A stretch of 64,000 nt of DNA from Methylobacterium brachythecii (GCF_014196345.1 NZ_JACIDN010000005.1:372001-436000); one strand, 5' to 3'; numbered from the stretch's first letter, positions 9,189-18,095 are shown. The notes: generated by a model not told the origin, from the sequence alone. Translations and numbers: made by a program.

Positions 9189-10997
9189 ATGCGCATCAGC
9201 AAAATCCGGATCATAAATTTTGCGAATTTCTCCGATTTCGAGATCCCAACCGGTCGTAACATCGTCGTCGTCGGAGAAAACAAGGTCGGGAAGAGCAACC
9301 TGCTCTTCGCCCTTCAATTGATCTTGGATCCCGGACTGTCCGAAAGGGACCGTCAGCTCGGGCTTGAGCACTTCTGGGATGGGCTGGGCGACGACAAGCT
9401 CGGCAAGACGATCGAGATCTCCGTCGACCTTACGGATTTCGAGGCGGATGCCCGGCTCATGGCCCATCTCGGTGACTGTCTCATCGATCCCGGGCCGCCG
9501 ATGGTCGCCCGCCTCACCTACCGCTTCCAGCCCAAGCCCACGCTGGCGGAGCCGCCGGCGAGCCTCGCCGACTACGAGTACATCTTGTTCGGCGGAGAGG
9601 ATCCCGGCAACGCCGTGGGAAGCGGCTCACGGCGCATGCTGCCGCTGGACCTGTTGCCGGCCCTACGCGACGCCGAGAAGGATCTCGCCAATTGGCGCAG
9701 GTCGCCGCTGCGGCCCTTGATCGAGAACCTGGCCAGCGCCCTGGACAAGGCCGACCGCGAGGCCATCCAGACCGCGGTCGACGATGCGCAGGCAGCCCTC
9801 TCAGGACGACCCGAGGTTGACGACGTGGCCAAGACAATTAGCGGCCGCCTGGCCGGGATGGTCGGTCCGGCTCACGCCACGTCGGTTGCACTCGGGCTGG
9901 CGCCGACACGGATTGATGCCCTCCTCCGGGCCCTGCGCCTCCTCATCGACGAGGGCGCCCGCGGCATCGCCGATGCGAGCCTGGGCACCGCCAACCTTAT
10001 CTTCCTCGCCCTCAAGAGCCTGGAACTCGATCGTCTGATCGAAGAGGAGGAACGCGACTACACCTTCCTGGCCGTCGAGGAGCCAGAGGCGCACCTGCAC
10101 CCGCACGTCCAGCGGTTGGTCTACCGGCACTTCCTTGAAGCCGCCGAAGCAGGCGATGACGACTTGTCCGGCCCAGCGGACGCTCAACCGGGCGGCCGGC
10201 ACATCACGATCCTGACGACGCATTCCCCCCACATCGCGAGCATCGCGCCGTTGCGCTCGATCGTGCTCCTGCGGCGGCTAGCCGACGGCAGCACGGACGG
10301 CGTTTCGACCGCGACCATCGCGCTAAGCGCGGCCGAGGTCGATGACCTGCAGCGCTACATCGACGTGACGCGCGGGGAGATGTTCTTCGCCCGGGGCGTG
10401 ATCCTCGTTGAAGGCGACGCCGAACGCTTCCTGATCCCAGCATTCGCCGCGGCGCTCGGCATCCACCTCGACGAACTCGGGATCTCCGTCTGTTCGGTGA
10501 GCGGCACCAATTTCACGCCTTACGTCAAGCTGCTTGGACAGGATGGGCTGCGTATCTCGTTCGTCGTCCTTACTGACCGCGACGTGCTCGCCACCGGGAC
10601 CGTGCTCGGTCGCGGTCGGGTCGCCAAGCTGCTCCAGGTCATGCGGCCCGGACCCGATTACCCCTCCATGAAGGACGCGGAGCTGTTCGGACATGGCGAG
10701 GATGCGGGCATCTTCCTGAACACCAACACGCTAGAGCCCGAGCTCTTCGGAACGCCCATGCGGCAGACGATGGTGAGTGTGATCAAAGCCGACCTACCCC
10801 TTCGGCCGGAGACGCAAGGCAAGCTCGATCGCTGGGAAGCGGATCCTGCCACGCTCGAAAACGATAAGCTCATCTCTTTGATCGAGCGCGTCGGGAAGGG
10901 ACGCTTCGCGCAACGCATCGCCTCGGCCGTGCGTGCCGACCGGTGCCCGGAGTACATCCGCAAAGCCCTGGAGCGCATCCGCGATGCGGTCGCGTAG
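9189..10997 (+). CDS. gajA: GajA-like OLD-family ATP-dependent endonuclease
   Basis: This 602-residue protein has an N-terminal ABC-type ATPase and a C-terminal TOPRIM nuclease, the architecture of OLD nucleases and Gabija GajA. Visible are the MRISKIRIINF start strand, Walker A GENKVGKS (29-36), Walker B LAVEEPEAHLHPH (about 292-304), the H-loop THSPH near residue 345, and TOPRIM motifs VILVEGDAE (about 404-412) and LTDRD (about 461). In Gabija, GajA is a nucleotide-sensing DNA-nicking enzyme activated when phage depletes NTPs. ATG 9189 was chosen because it directly precedes the first beta-strand; an earlier in-frame start at 9069 adds 40 residues without homology. It overlaps the helicase gene by 14 bases, implying coupled translation. 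A class 2 OLD nuclease paired with a helicase is by definition Gabija-like. Confidence 0.88.
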   Translation: MRISKIRIINFANFSDFEIPTGRNIVVVGENKVGKSNLLFALQLILDPGLSERDRQLGLEHFWDGLGDDKLGKTIEISVDLTDFEADARLMAHLGDCLIDPGPPMVARLTYRFQPKPTLAEPPASLADYEYILFGGEDPGNAVGSGSRRMLPLDLLPALRDAEKDLANWRRSPLRPLIENLASALDKADREAIQTAVDDAQAALSGRPEVDDVAKTISGRLAGMVGPAHATSVALGLAPTRIDALLRALRLLIDEGARGIADASLGTANLIFLALKSLELDRLIEEEERDYTFLAVEEPEAHLHPHVQRLVYRHFLEAAEAGDDDLSGPADAQPGGRHITILTTHSPHIASIAPLRSIVLLRRLADGSTDGVSTATIALSAAEVDDLQRYIDVTRGEMFFARGVILVEGDAERFLIPAFAAALGIHLDELGISVCSVSGTNFTPYVKLLGQDGLRISFVVLTDRDVLATGTVLGRGRVAKLLQVMRPGPDYPSMKDAELFGHGEDAGIFLNTNTLEPELFGTPMRQTMVSVIKADLPLRPETQGKLDRWEADPATLENDKLISLIERVGKGRFAQRIASAVRADRCPEYIRKALERIRDAVA

Positions 10998-12804
10998 CAC
11001 GAGCGCCGCCTACCTGCGCCAGGCCGGCGATCTTGCGGGCAATCCCGCCCAGCAAGCGGCGTACGTTTCCGAAGGCCATTGCGTCGTGCTCGCCGGGCCG
11101 GGCTCGGGCAAGACGAAGACGCTCGTCCTGAAGCTGGCCCGCATGCTCGCCGAGGACGTTCGCGCCCCGCAGGGCGTGGCCTGTATCACCTACAGCCAGG
11201 AATGCGCCCGTGAGCTGAGACGACGCCTGGAGCGTCTTGGCCTGCGCGATGCGCCGAACCTGTACGTCGGTACGGTGCACGGGTTCTGCCTCCGCCACAT
11301 CCTGATGCCCTATGCTCGTCTGGCCGGTCTCGCTCTGCCGCGCCCCCTCACCCTCGCTACGACGCGCCAGGCGGACGGTACCTTCAAGCGCGTGGCAGAG
11401 GAGCTGCTGGGCCTGGGGCAGCCCTACAAGACCCACGACATGGGAAAGTACCGGCGCGTCCACCTCGATCGCGACGCCCCTGACTGGCGAGAGGACGCCG
11501 ACCTGGCCAGGCTCTGCGAGGTATACGAGGCCGGCTTGCGTCGACAGGGACTGATCGACTTCGACGATATGGTGGTCTGCGGCAACCGGCTCGTCGGCGA
11601 CCACGACTGGGTCCTGCCTGCGATCTCGGCCCGCTGGCCGATCCTGGCCGTCGACGAGTACCAGGACCTCGGCCTTCCGCTGCATCGAATCGTGATGCGG
11701 CTCGCGTTCGAGGGCGGTGTCCGATTGTTCGCCGTCGGCGACGCCGACCAGTCGGTCTACGGCTTCGCCGGCTCGGACGGGGAGCTGCTTCTGGGACTGG
11801 CGGAGCGCGAGGACGTCGAGACGGTCCGGCTGGAACTCAACTATCGTTCGGGTGCGCGGATCATCGAGGCCTCGGAATATGCCCTCGGCGAGGTGCGTGG
11901 CTATCGTCCTCACGACACTGAGCGCCTGGCGACGATCCAATTTGTCGAACGGCCCGGCGGTCTGGAAGCCCAGGCAGCCTACGTCGTCGAGACGTTGATC
12001 CCCGAGGCGCTGGCGGCCAAGGAGGGCCGCGTCCTCGGCGACATCGCGATCCTGTATCGCGCCGCCGACGTCGGCGACGTGTTCGCTGAAGCCATCGCAG
12101 CGGCTGACATGGACTACATCCGGATTGATAATGCCGCCCCCTACAAGAAGGGCGAGGTGACGAGCTGGATCGAGGATTGCGCGGCCTGGTGTTCGGGCGG
12201 CTGGCGGCGGGGCCGGCCCCAGCTCCGCGGCCTCATCTCACGCTGGATCGGCTTCCGGTCCGGGCGGCCCAACGAGCGGGAGGCGAACGCAGCCCGGCGC
12301 GCCTTGACGATCTTCCTCACGCAGGCACGGCGGGATGGCGGGCTTGCCGCGCCGTTCATCGCGGCGATCAGGGAAATACTCGTGGATCCCCTCGGCCGGA
12401 CGGAGCCGAGCCTCGCGGACCAGATGGAACAGGTCCGACGGATGAATGAGGCCGTGGCGGCCGGCGGCAAGCTCGAAGGCCTGGAGCTGGAGAGCCTGGG
12501 CGGTCGCGACGGGTCTCCGTCGCACGTCAATCTCCTGACGCTCCACTCCTCCAAGGGCTGCGAATACGACGTGGTAATCATGGTGGGCATGGATCTCGGC
12601 ACCATGCCGTGGGCGAACGAGAAGGAGGCGGAACTGCGGGAGAGCCGCCGGCTCTTCTATGTCGGGCTCACACGGGCGCGCGACGCCGTCCATCTTCTCT
12701 ATTCCGGCTGGGTGAAGACCAGGTTCGGCGTCCGGACCCTCGGTCGCTCGCCGTTTGTGGAGGAGCTGGAGATGCGACTGCTCGACGCCGATAGGATCCG
12801 ATAG
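10984..12804 (+). CDS. gajB: GajB-like UvrD/PcrA-family superfamily 1 helicase
   Basis: This 606-residue SF1A helicase has Walker A GPGSGKT (38-44), motif Ia ITYSQECARELRRR, motif II VDEYQD (about 223-228), motif III VGDADQSVYGFAGS, motif IV LELNYRSG, motif V LLTLHSSKGCEYD and motif VI RLFYVGLTRARD (about 555-566). It is longer than the roughly 500-residue GajB of Bacillus cereus, with an extended 2B-like region between motifs IV and V. ATG 10984 lies within the last codons of the nuclease gene, so the two are translationally coupled. In Gabija, GajB associates with GajA and stimulates DNA degradation after sensing DNA ends. UvrD proper is usually larger (about 700-800) and not paired with an OLD nuclease. 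Confidence 0.88.
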   Translation: MRSRSTSAAYLRQAGDLAGNPAQQAAYVSEGHCVVLAGPGSGKTKTLVLKLARMLAEDVRAPQGVACITYSQECARELRRRLERLGLRDAPNLYVGTVHGFCLRHILMPYARLAGLALPRPLTLATTRQADGTFKRVAEELLGLGQPYKTHDMGKYRRVHLDRDAPDWREDADLARLCEVYEAGLRRQGLIDFDDMVVCGNRLVGDHDWVLPAISARWPILAVDEYQDLGLPLHRIVMRLAFEGGVRLFAVGDADQSVYGFAGSDGELLLGLAEREDVETVRLELNYRSGARIIEASEYALGEVRGYRPHDTERLATIQFVERPGGLEAQAAYVVETLIPEALAAKEGRVLGDIAILYRAADVGDVFAEAIAAADMDYIRIDNAAPYKKGEVTSWIEDCAAWCSGGWRRGRPQLRGLISRWIGFRSGRPNEREANAARRALTIFLTQARRDGGLAAPFIAAIREILVDPLGRTEPSLADQMEQVRRMNEAVAAGGKLEGLELESLGGRDGSPSHVNLLTLHSSKGCEYDVVIMVGMDLGTMPWANEKEAELRESRRLFYVGLTRARDAVHLLYSGWVKTRFGVRTLGRSPFVEELEMRLLDADRIR

Positions 12805-12881
12805 GCGCCATCCAACGGAGCGGCGAAAGGAAGGGCCGCACCATGGAGCGGCCTTTCCGAGCTGTGCAGGGATCGAGAAGG

Positions 12882-13064
12882 TCAGTGCATGGTCTCGTTC
12901 GTCAGCATCTTGGCGAGGAGCTGCTCGTAGTCGGCCTCGGCCGCCAGCATCGCGATGCTGACGTCGTCCGGCGTAATGTGCACGCAGTGCCTTTGGGTGA
13001 TCAGCACCCTGGAATGCCGGATCGTCGGCCGCGCAATAGCTCGGCCCGGAAACTTTTCATGCAA
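12882..13064 (-). CDS. Small hypothetical protein
   Basis: This 60-residue frame lies opposite the Gabija-like operon in the 350-base gap before the DUF2235 gene. The composition is plausible for a small protein: a basic N-terminal half (KFPGRAIARPTIRHSRVLI), then an acidic helix (SIAMLAAEADYEQLLAKML). I do not recognise it. It could be the leftover end of a longer gene. No clear ribosome binding site is visible. Confidence 0.3.
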   Translation of the reverse strand: MHEKFPGRAIARPTIRHSRVLITQRHCVHITPDDVSIAMLAAEADYEQLLAKMLTNETMH

Positions 13065-13154
13065 AGTATTTGGTCGCTAGCAACCTTAGCCAAATTCAGC
13101 AAGTTAGGGTTCTTGAACCCGTTTTGTTCCTCAAGCTTGATCCGTTGGGGCGCC

Positions 13155-14456
13155 ATGAGAACAGCTTTTCGGTGGATCGGGCGGATCTCGCTCTGGGTGG
13201 GGGCCTTGGTCGCGCTGGTCGCGCTGATCGCCGGCGTCGTGATCGTCAGTCGGCCCTCGGAGAAAGGTGGAACCCAATCCAACTTCGCCGGCGCGGACCT
13301 CCAACAAAAGCGTCTCGTCGTGTTCCTCGACGGGACCTGGAACAGCGTCGACAGCAACACGAACGTCTGGCGTATGCGGGCGCTCACCGCGGCCAAGGGC
13401 AAGGACGGCCGACCGCAGCTCATCTACTACGGCGTTGGTGTAAATGGATTCCTCGGCGGCGTTTTTGGCCAGGGCCTCGATGACAACATTCGCCTCGCCT
13501 ACGAATGGCTGATCGAGAATTACAACGACGGGGACGAGATCTTCATCTTTGGCTTCAGCCGCGGCGCCTTCACGGCCAGGAGCCTCGCGGGACTGGTCGC
13601 GATCAACGGAATCCTAAAGGCTGGATCGCCTATCGGCACCTTGGAACTCTTCAAGCGCTATAAGAAAGGCGACGAGGAAAGCATTTGGAAATTAAGGGAG
13701 GCCGAACAGGCTGGCGAAACCGGCAAGTTCACGGATCAGGAGAGATGGCTTCTCACTTATTCCAAACCGGCCAACGTGAAGATGATCGGCGTCTGGGACA
13801 CGGTTGGCTCCTTGGGTCTGCAGACCCTCAAGATCCCTGGGATCAGCCGTTCGTCGTTCGACTATTTGCAGACCGGCCTGCGCATCCACATCCTCAATGG
13901 TTACCACGCTTTGGCGATCGACGAGCACCGCGATGATTTCGCGCCGACGCTGTGGGACGTGCGCCGATCGAACAACCCAACGGACGTCTTCGCGGCGAAG
14001 CGACCACTGAGCAGCGTCGAACAACGCTGGTTCGTCGGGGCCCACGCCAATGTCGGCGGCGGCTACGAAACCGACCTCCTTGCGCAAGCGCCCCTACGCT
14101 GGATCATGGAGAAGGCGCAGTCGCACGGCCTTGAGTTCCGATCCGCCGTCGAGCTCGACGGCGACGCGCTTAAGGCTCCGACTGTCGACTCCTACGGTCT
14201 GTTCGGACGCGGACTTTACAAATTCATCTCGTCACCGCTGTACCGCGTCATCGGGCGCGACCCCGAAGTGCGTCGGGATGGTAGCCACACGAACGTCAAC
14301 GAGACCATCGACGTCACGGTCTTCGACCGCTGGCGTGCCGATCCGGGCTACCGTCCCGAAAACCTGACCGCATGGGCCGAACGAAAGAAAGTGGACCCCG
14401 CACAGATCCGCACATCGGTCCGGGCCGACGATCCGAGGGCCGCCGTGCCCGAGTGA
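13155..14456 (+). CDS. Membrane-anchored DUF2235 alpha/beta-hydrolase
   Basis: This 433-residue protein has an N-terminal membrane helix (residues about 8-33) followed by a DUF2235 domain, the catalytic fold of Tle1-type phospholipase effectors. Seen are LVVFLDGTWNS (about 54-64), a nucleophile elbow GFSRGAF (133-139, GxSxG with Ser135) and the downstream WFVGAHANVGGGY block that carries the usual catalytic acid and histidine region. The frame is open to 12843, but ATG 13155 begins directly before the basic and hydrophobic anchor. It lies 350 bases after the helicase on the same strand. No T6SS genes (vgrG, immunity) are nearby, so an antiphage or housekeeping lipase role is as likely as a secreted effector; this is inference. 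Confidence 0.85.
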   Translation: MRTAFRWIGRISLWVGALVALVALIAGVVIVSRPSEKGGTQSNFAGADLQQKRLVVFLDGTWNSVDSNTNVWRMRALTAAKGKDGRPQLIYYGVGVNGFLGGVFGQGLDDNIRLAYEWLIENYNDGDEIFIFGFSRGAFTARSLAGLVAINGILKAGSPIGTLELFKRYKKGDEESIWKLREAEQAGETGKFTDQERWLLTYSKPANVKMIGVWDTVGSLGLQTLKIPGISRSSFDYLQTGLRIHILNGYHALAIDEHRDDFAPTLWDVRRSNNPTDVFAAKRPLSSVEQRWFVGAHANVGGGYETDLLAQAPLRWIMEKAQSHGLEFRSAVELDGDALKAPTVDSYGLFGRGLYKFISSPLYRVIGRDPEVRRDGSHTNVNETIDVTVFDRWRADPGYRPENLTAWAERKKVDPAQIRTSVRADDPRAAVPE

Positions 14457-15032
14457 GGACGGATCCCTGTCGGTCCGCCGCCGGCCGGCGCCTCGCTTTG
14501 TGACGACGCCAACCGCATCGGTGGTGGGTCGGACCGGCCCCGCTGATGGGTTGTCCTATCTTGGCGAGGAGGCACGGAGCATCGAGACGCCTCGGCTGCA
14601 TGCCAAGCATTCAGCTACAAACCAATTGAAGCGAGCGGTTTAGTTTGTGGCACGACGTCAGCGTGTCGTGGCCCATCATGCGGGTCTGCCGCACCTGTTC
14701 CTTGGATCTCTTCCCGCAGGCCCCGGACGAGCCTACGGCTACCGTGTCCACCGAGCTTCCATGCGTCACAACGGCGTACGATCCGGATGAAGAACGGCAC
14801 CAGAGGCGTGTCGACAGAGAGGGCACGCTGGCTACGCCTCTTGGCATAAGAAGGCCGCTCGGCACTGTTCGCTGATTTCGCTAGGTCCGTCTCTGACCGG
14901 CTCGACCTCGGTAAGTCCATCGTCCTCCGACCTTCGCCCGCGGTATCGCCCGTCCCCCTCTTTGCGAAAAGCTGCGACAATCTACTGGGCGGCCCATGCT
15001 ACGCTCGGCCAACACATAATAGAGGAAAGTCC
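14457..15032. other. Intergenic region without a supportable gene
   Basis: Open frames occur on both strands but none has a recognisable domain or a good start signal. The segment separates the DUF2235 gene from truncated gene remnants and is probably scarred by past rearrangement. Confidence 0.5.
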
Positions 15033-15134
15033 GTGAACACTCCCAAGAAGCATCATCTGATTGCCCAGATGGTCCTGCGCCGGTTCTGCGATCCGACCGG
15101 TCAGTTGTCGTGCATCAACGCCCGAGCCAGTTAG
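15033..15134 (+). pseudogene. DUF4238 protein, N-terminal stub
   Basis: A GTG start at 15033, preceded by AGAGGAAAG, opens a 33-residue frame beginning VNTPKKHHLIAQMVLRRF, ending in TAG. KKHH-x-P/A-Q-x-x-L-R-x-F is the hallmark start of DUF4238 proteins (usually about 250-350 residues). Everything after residue 25 is missing, so this is a 5' fragment cut by recombination. DUF4238 proteins frequently sit in accessory and defence islands. Confidence 0.7.
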
Positions 15135-15171
15135 TCCGCGCGAACCAGACGTCCTCAAGCGCCGCTAGCCT

Positions 15172-15597
15172 TTACTGCCTGAAGGCCAGAGTTGGCTCGT
15201 CCAATGTCGAATACCGACCTATCGTATAGGTTTCGTCGTCTAACTCCGGAGCAATCATGGCAGTTGCGTAAATAATCTGATGATCTGCTGGTAATTCTGC
15301 AGACGTCTGAGCAATCAGCATTTGAAAGTTCTGACTCCGCTCAGCCTCCACTCCCATGTTTTCGAGCACATCGATCATAGCAAAGCGCGGGTGTCTGAAA
15401 GACGCATCCTTTGCTGCGGCAGCTAAAAAACCAAGACAAAAACTACTTTTTAAAATAGCCCTGGAGCTGGCAGAAAAATAAGTTTCTCCATCTACAGAAA
15501 TAGAGTCTTGTTTAAATGAGAACTTTACGAACTTGGCGTCCTCGAATGTGTCCTGCTGCATAGCGTACCCGATCCGCGCCTGCAGGGCATCGCGCAT
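15172..15597 (-). pseudogene. C-terminal fragment of an SMC/ABC-type AAA ATPase
   Basis: The 141-residue piece, distinctly AT-richer than its surroundings, carries a Walker B/D-loop like stretch (RFAMIDVLENMG), a preceding signature-like FSASSRAILKSSF segment and an H-loop like HQIIYATAM. This is the C-terminal end of large Rad50-like ATPases common in defence loci. The N-terminal Walker A half is absent. The frame stays open upstream to about 15697, where the sequence (TGVQLSDQALKSFRQSGIE) looks unrelated, so a foreign piece seems fused. It converges with the DUF4238 stub, marking a rearrangement junction. Confidence 0.65.
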
Positions 15598-15986
15598 GAA
15601 CTCGGCCAGCTGGTCGCGCCACAGCTCGATGCCAGACTGCCGGAAGCTCTTGAGCGCCTGGTCGGACAGTTGAACGCCCGTTATGATCGGAGCGCGTCAG
15701 ACCGCGACGTGGGCTGACGGTTTCTGGTTATCGGCATTCAGCCGAACGCAGTCGGGAAGCCCCGGAAGGCCCGCTCCCATCAAAAAGGGCTGTAGCGCCT
15801 GGAGGGGCTGACCTCGGGCCAGAGCATCGGGCTCGATGCGGCGGCCCGATCGGCGGATGCGGCGATGGCAACCGCCTTTTGAAATCCCGCTGGATAGCCA
15901 ATTATCGCGCCGGAACCCGGCCTGAGCACGCTCGTTGTCCTCTCAGATTGTATCTATTCCAATTAGTATCTGACAGGAGCGAGTCA

Positions 15987-16187
15987 ATGGCGAACGCCAA
16001 CTGCGAAAGCTGCAGGTTCTACGACGAGCATAAGACCAACGGCGGCCAGTCGGCCACGGACGAAGGCCTGTGCCGCTTCAATCCGCCAGTGAGCCAGCCT
16101 GGCCCGCAAGAACACGGCCTTTGGCCGGTGGTCGGATCCTCGGACTGGTGCGGGCATTTCACGCCCGGCATGACCGCCGCTGAATAA
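15987..16187 (+). CDS. Small cysteine-rich protein
   Basis: This 66-residue protein has a CESCRFYD start, a middle GLCRFNPP and an end SDWCGHF: four Cys in a C-x2-C...C...C arrangement that could bind zinc or an iron-sulfur cluster. Proteins of this form are frequent in prophages and islands of Hyphomicrobiales, with unknown function. ATG 15987 follows ACAGGAGC at a good distance; the earlier in-frame start at 15879 lacks such a site. A hairpin terminator follows at 16213. Confidence 0.75.
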   Translation: MANANCESCRFYDEHKTNGGQSATDEGLCRFNPPVSQPGPQEHGLWPVVGSSDWCGHFTPGMTAAE

Positions 16188-16212
16188 GTCGTGCGATATG
16201 TTGCAATGATCA

Positions 16213-16238
16213 GGGCCAACCTCGCGGCTGGCCTTTTT
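16213..16238 (+). terminator. Rho-independent terminator after the Cys-rich gene
   Basis: The stem GGCCA/TGGCC with a short GC-rich loop is followed by TTTTT. It lies 26 bases after the stop at 16187. Confidence 0.75.
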
Positions 16239-16349
16239 CATCAGGGGATACCGGTGCTGCCGTACGGTATCGACCTGCATGAAAGCGAACGGCCCGAGGG
16301 ACACGGTGGCCGCGCACCAAGCGTGGCCGCCGGAGATCTACGCCAACGA

Positions 16350-16373
16350 AAAGCCCGGTCATCTGACCGGGCA
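16350..16373 (-). terminator. Perfect hairpin with minus-strand T-run
   Basis: GCCCGGTCA and TGACCGGGC form a perfect 9-base stem with a 2-base centre (16352-16371). The AAAA on its left gives TTTT on the minus strand, so it would end leftward transcription, although no minus-strand gene is seen to its right. Confidence 0.55.
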
Positions 16374-16397
16374 GGGTAGGGGACGAAACTGCCTAGG

Positions 16398-17399
16398 TGT
16401 TTGATCCCACGGTGTGGTGATACGGTTGAGCACCATGCTGCGAGGGATGCGCTATGGGCCAGGTTCTTCACGGAAGCGCCACCACGACGGAGGCAGTCCG
16501 TCGCGCGATCCAGCTACGTGAAGAGAGCGTAAGGGCGCTGGCCCGGCGCTATGGCGTCAGCCCCACGACGGTGCAGAAGTGGCGCAAACGGGCGACGACG
16601 GCGGATGCCCGGATGGGGCCCAAGGATCCACGCTCCACCGTGCTCACGGTCGAGGAGGAAGCGATCATCGTGACCTTTCGACGGCACACCCTGCTGCCGC
16701 TCGACGATTGCCTCTACGGTTTGCAGCCGACGATCCCGCACCTGACCCGGTCCTCGCTGCATCGTTGTCTGGAACGTCATGGCATCAGCCGCCTGCCCGA
16801 GATTGACGGCGACAAACCCAAGAAGCAGCGCTTTGCGAGTTACGCCATCGGCTACGTCCACATCGACATCGCCGAGGTGAGCACGGCCGAGGGCAAGCTC
16901 AGGCTGTTCGTGGCCATTGATCGCACCAGCAAGTTTGCGTTCGTGAGGCTCGTAGAGAGCGCCGGAAAGATGGAGGCCGCTCAGTTCCTGCGCGACTTCA
17001 TCGAGGCGGTGCCCTACCACATCCATACTGTACTCACGGACAACGGCATTCAGTTCACGTCACGCCAGCGGGATATCTACGACAGCCAGCACATCTTCGA
17101 TCGTGTCTGCCACGAGCATGGCATCGAGCATCGGCTGACCAAGGTGAACCATCCTTGGACCAATGGGCAGGTCGAGCGAATGAACCGCACGATCAAGGAC
17201 GCGACAGTCAAACGCTATCACTACGACAGCCATGCTGAGCTTCGAACGCACCTGCACCTGTTCGTCGATGCCTACAATCACGCCCGTAGGCTAAAGACCC
17301 TGCGCGGCCTGACACCCACTGAGTTCATCCTGAGCGCCTGGACGAAAGACCCCGATCGCTTCAGGATCGACCCGTCACACCTCATCCCGGGACCATACA
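16398..17399 (+). mobile_element. IS481-family insertion sequence with CCTAGG target
   Basis: The left end TGTTTGATCCCACGGTG (from 16398) and the reverse complement of the right end, TGTATGGTCCCGGGATG (ending 17399), form the terminal inverted repeats. Both ends are flanked by CCTAGG (16392-16397 and 17400-17405), consistent with a 6-base target duplication of an N-CTAG-N site, although CCTAGG is itself a palindrome. The element is 1002 bases with one transposase gene and looks complete. Confidence 0.85.
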
Positions 17400-17404
17400 C
17401 CTAG
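16454..17404 (+). CDS. IS481-family transposase
   Basis: This 316-residue DDE transposase has an N-terminal helix-turn-helix (VRALARRYGVSPTTVQKWRKR, about residues 24-44) and a C-terminal rve core. The probable catalytic residues are D in HIDIAEV, D in VLTDNGIQF and E in WTNGQVERMNRT. The gene ends in the TAG at 17402-17404, which lies in the flanking CCTAGG rather than inside the inverted repeats, so the target site appears to supply the stop codon. It is full length for the family. Confidence 0.93.
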   Translation: MGQVLHGSATTTEAVRRAIQLREESVRALARRYGVSPTTVQKWRKRATTADARMGPKDPRSTVLTVEEEAIIVTFRRHTLLPLDDCLYGLQPTIPHLTRSSLHRCLERHGISRLPEIDGDKPKKQRFASYAIGYVHIDIAEVSTAEGKLRLFVAIDRTSKFAFVRLVESAGKMEAAQFLRDFIEAVPYHIHTVLTDNGIQFTSRQRDIYDSQHIFDRVCHEHGIEHRLTKVNHPWTNGQVERMNRTIKDATVKRYHYDSHAELRTHLHLFVDAYNHARRLKTLRGLTPTEFILSAWTKDPDRFRIDPSHLIPGPYT

Positions 17405-17840
17405 GCGGCCTCCTCGTTCGATTCGGCGTCGTCTTTGACCACGTCTTCAGCCAGTTCATCGTCACCCGCGACGGTCGGCTTGTTGTCATTGACGCTTTCG
17501 CGGCCGGTCGGGCCGCAGGCGTCACGGCACCACGCCGGAGACCCCCCCCACGAAGACCATCCCCCCACGACTACCGCCGCACGTGAATGAGGAAGGCGTA
17601 CTGCCCTCCCGGATTTGTCGGTGGCCAGAGACGGCAACGGCGCCCTCCGGGGCGTCGATGCCGATGTCAGCCGGACGCCGGTTGGCCGGGACGGAGCCAA
17701 GGCCGGAGAGCGGACCGTTCCTTGAGGCTGGCACGGACCGCTGGCTTCCAACCTATATGCGCGCAGAGCTGCCTGCTGTCTGCGGTATGCTGTTTACCGT
17801 AAACGGTCAGATGACGGCTCGGGCCGATCAGCCCGACCGG
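17405..17840. other. Region right of IS481 without a supportable gene
   Basis: A minus-strand frame ending at 17401 reads NDNKPTVAGDDELAEDVV, then an acidic tail; it could be the 3' end of a gene interrupted by the IS but has no start. The perfect palindrome GTTTACCGTAAAC lies at 17792-17804. Confidence 0.35.
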
Positions 17841-18095
17841 TCAGGATTGCGAGGTCTGCTGGCGGTCGCTCGCCGAACGGTCGACGCTGAGATCGCCCTG
17901 CAGGTCGATAACATAATCGATCAGGCGGTTCTTCATCCGCTCGTCACGGCACCGGATCTCCACCGGTATAGGGAAAACGCTCGGCTTTAGCCGGTAGAAG
18001 ATCGCCTCGACGGTGATTGCGGCATCACGCTCGCTCATTGCGCCTAGCAGGATCGGGCCAGTCGGTGTGGTGACGATGATGCTGATGGTGATCAT
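17841..18095 (-). CDS. Hypothetical protein
   Basis: This 84-residue frame starts ITISIIVTTPTGPILLGAM and continues with amphipathic helices (ERDAAITVEAIFYRL, DERMKNRLIDYVIDLQ). Strand/helix alternation and codon use look genuine, but I recognise no family. It lies between IS481 and the next hypothetical gene, on the opposite strand. Confidence 0.45.
   Translation of the reverse strand: MITISIIVTTPTGPILLGAMSERDAAITVEAIFYRLKPSVFPIPVEIRCRDERMKNRLIDYVIDLQGDLSVDRSASDRQQTSQS

Noticed and set aside
13155..14456. Type VI secretion effector.
   Set aside because: DUF2235 fits Tle1, but there is no vgrG, PAAR or immunity gene nearby and the protein has its own membrane anchor.
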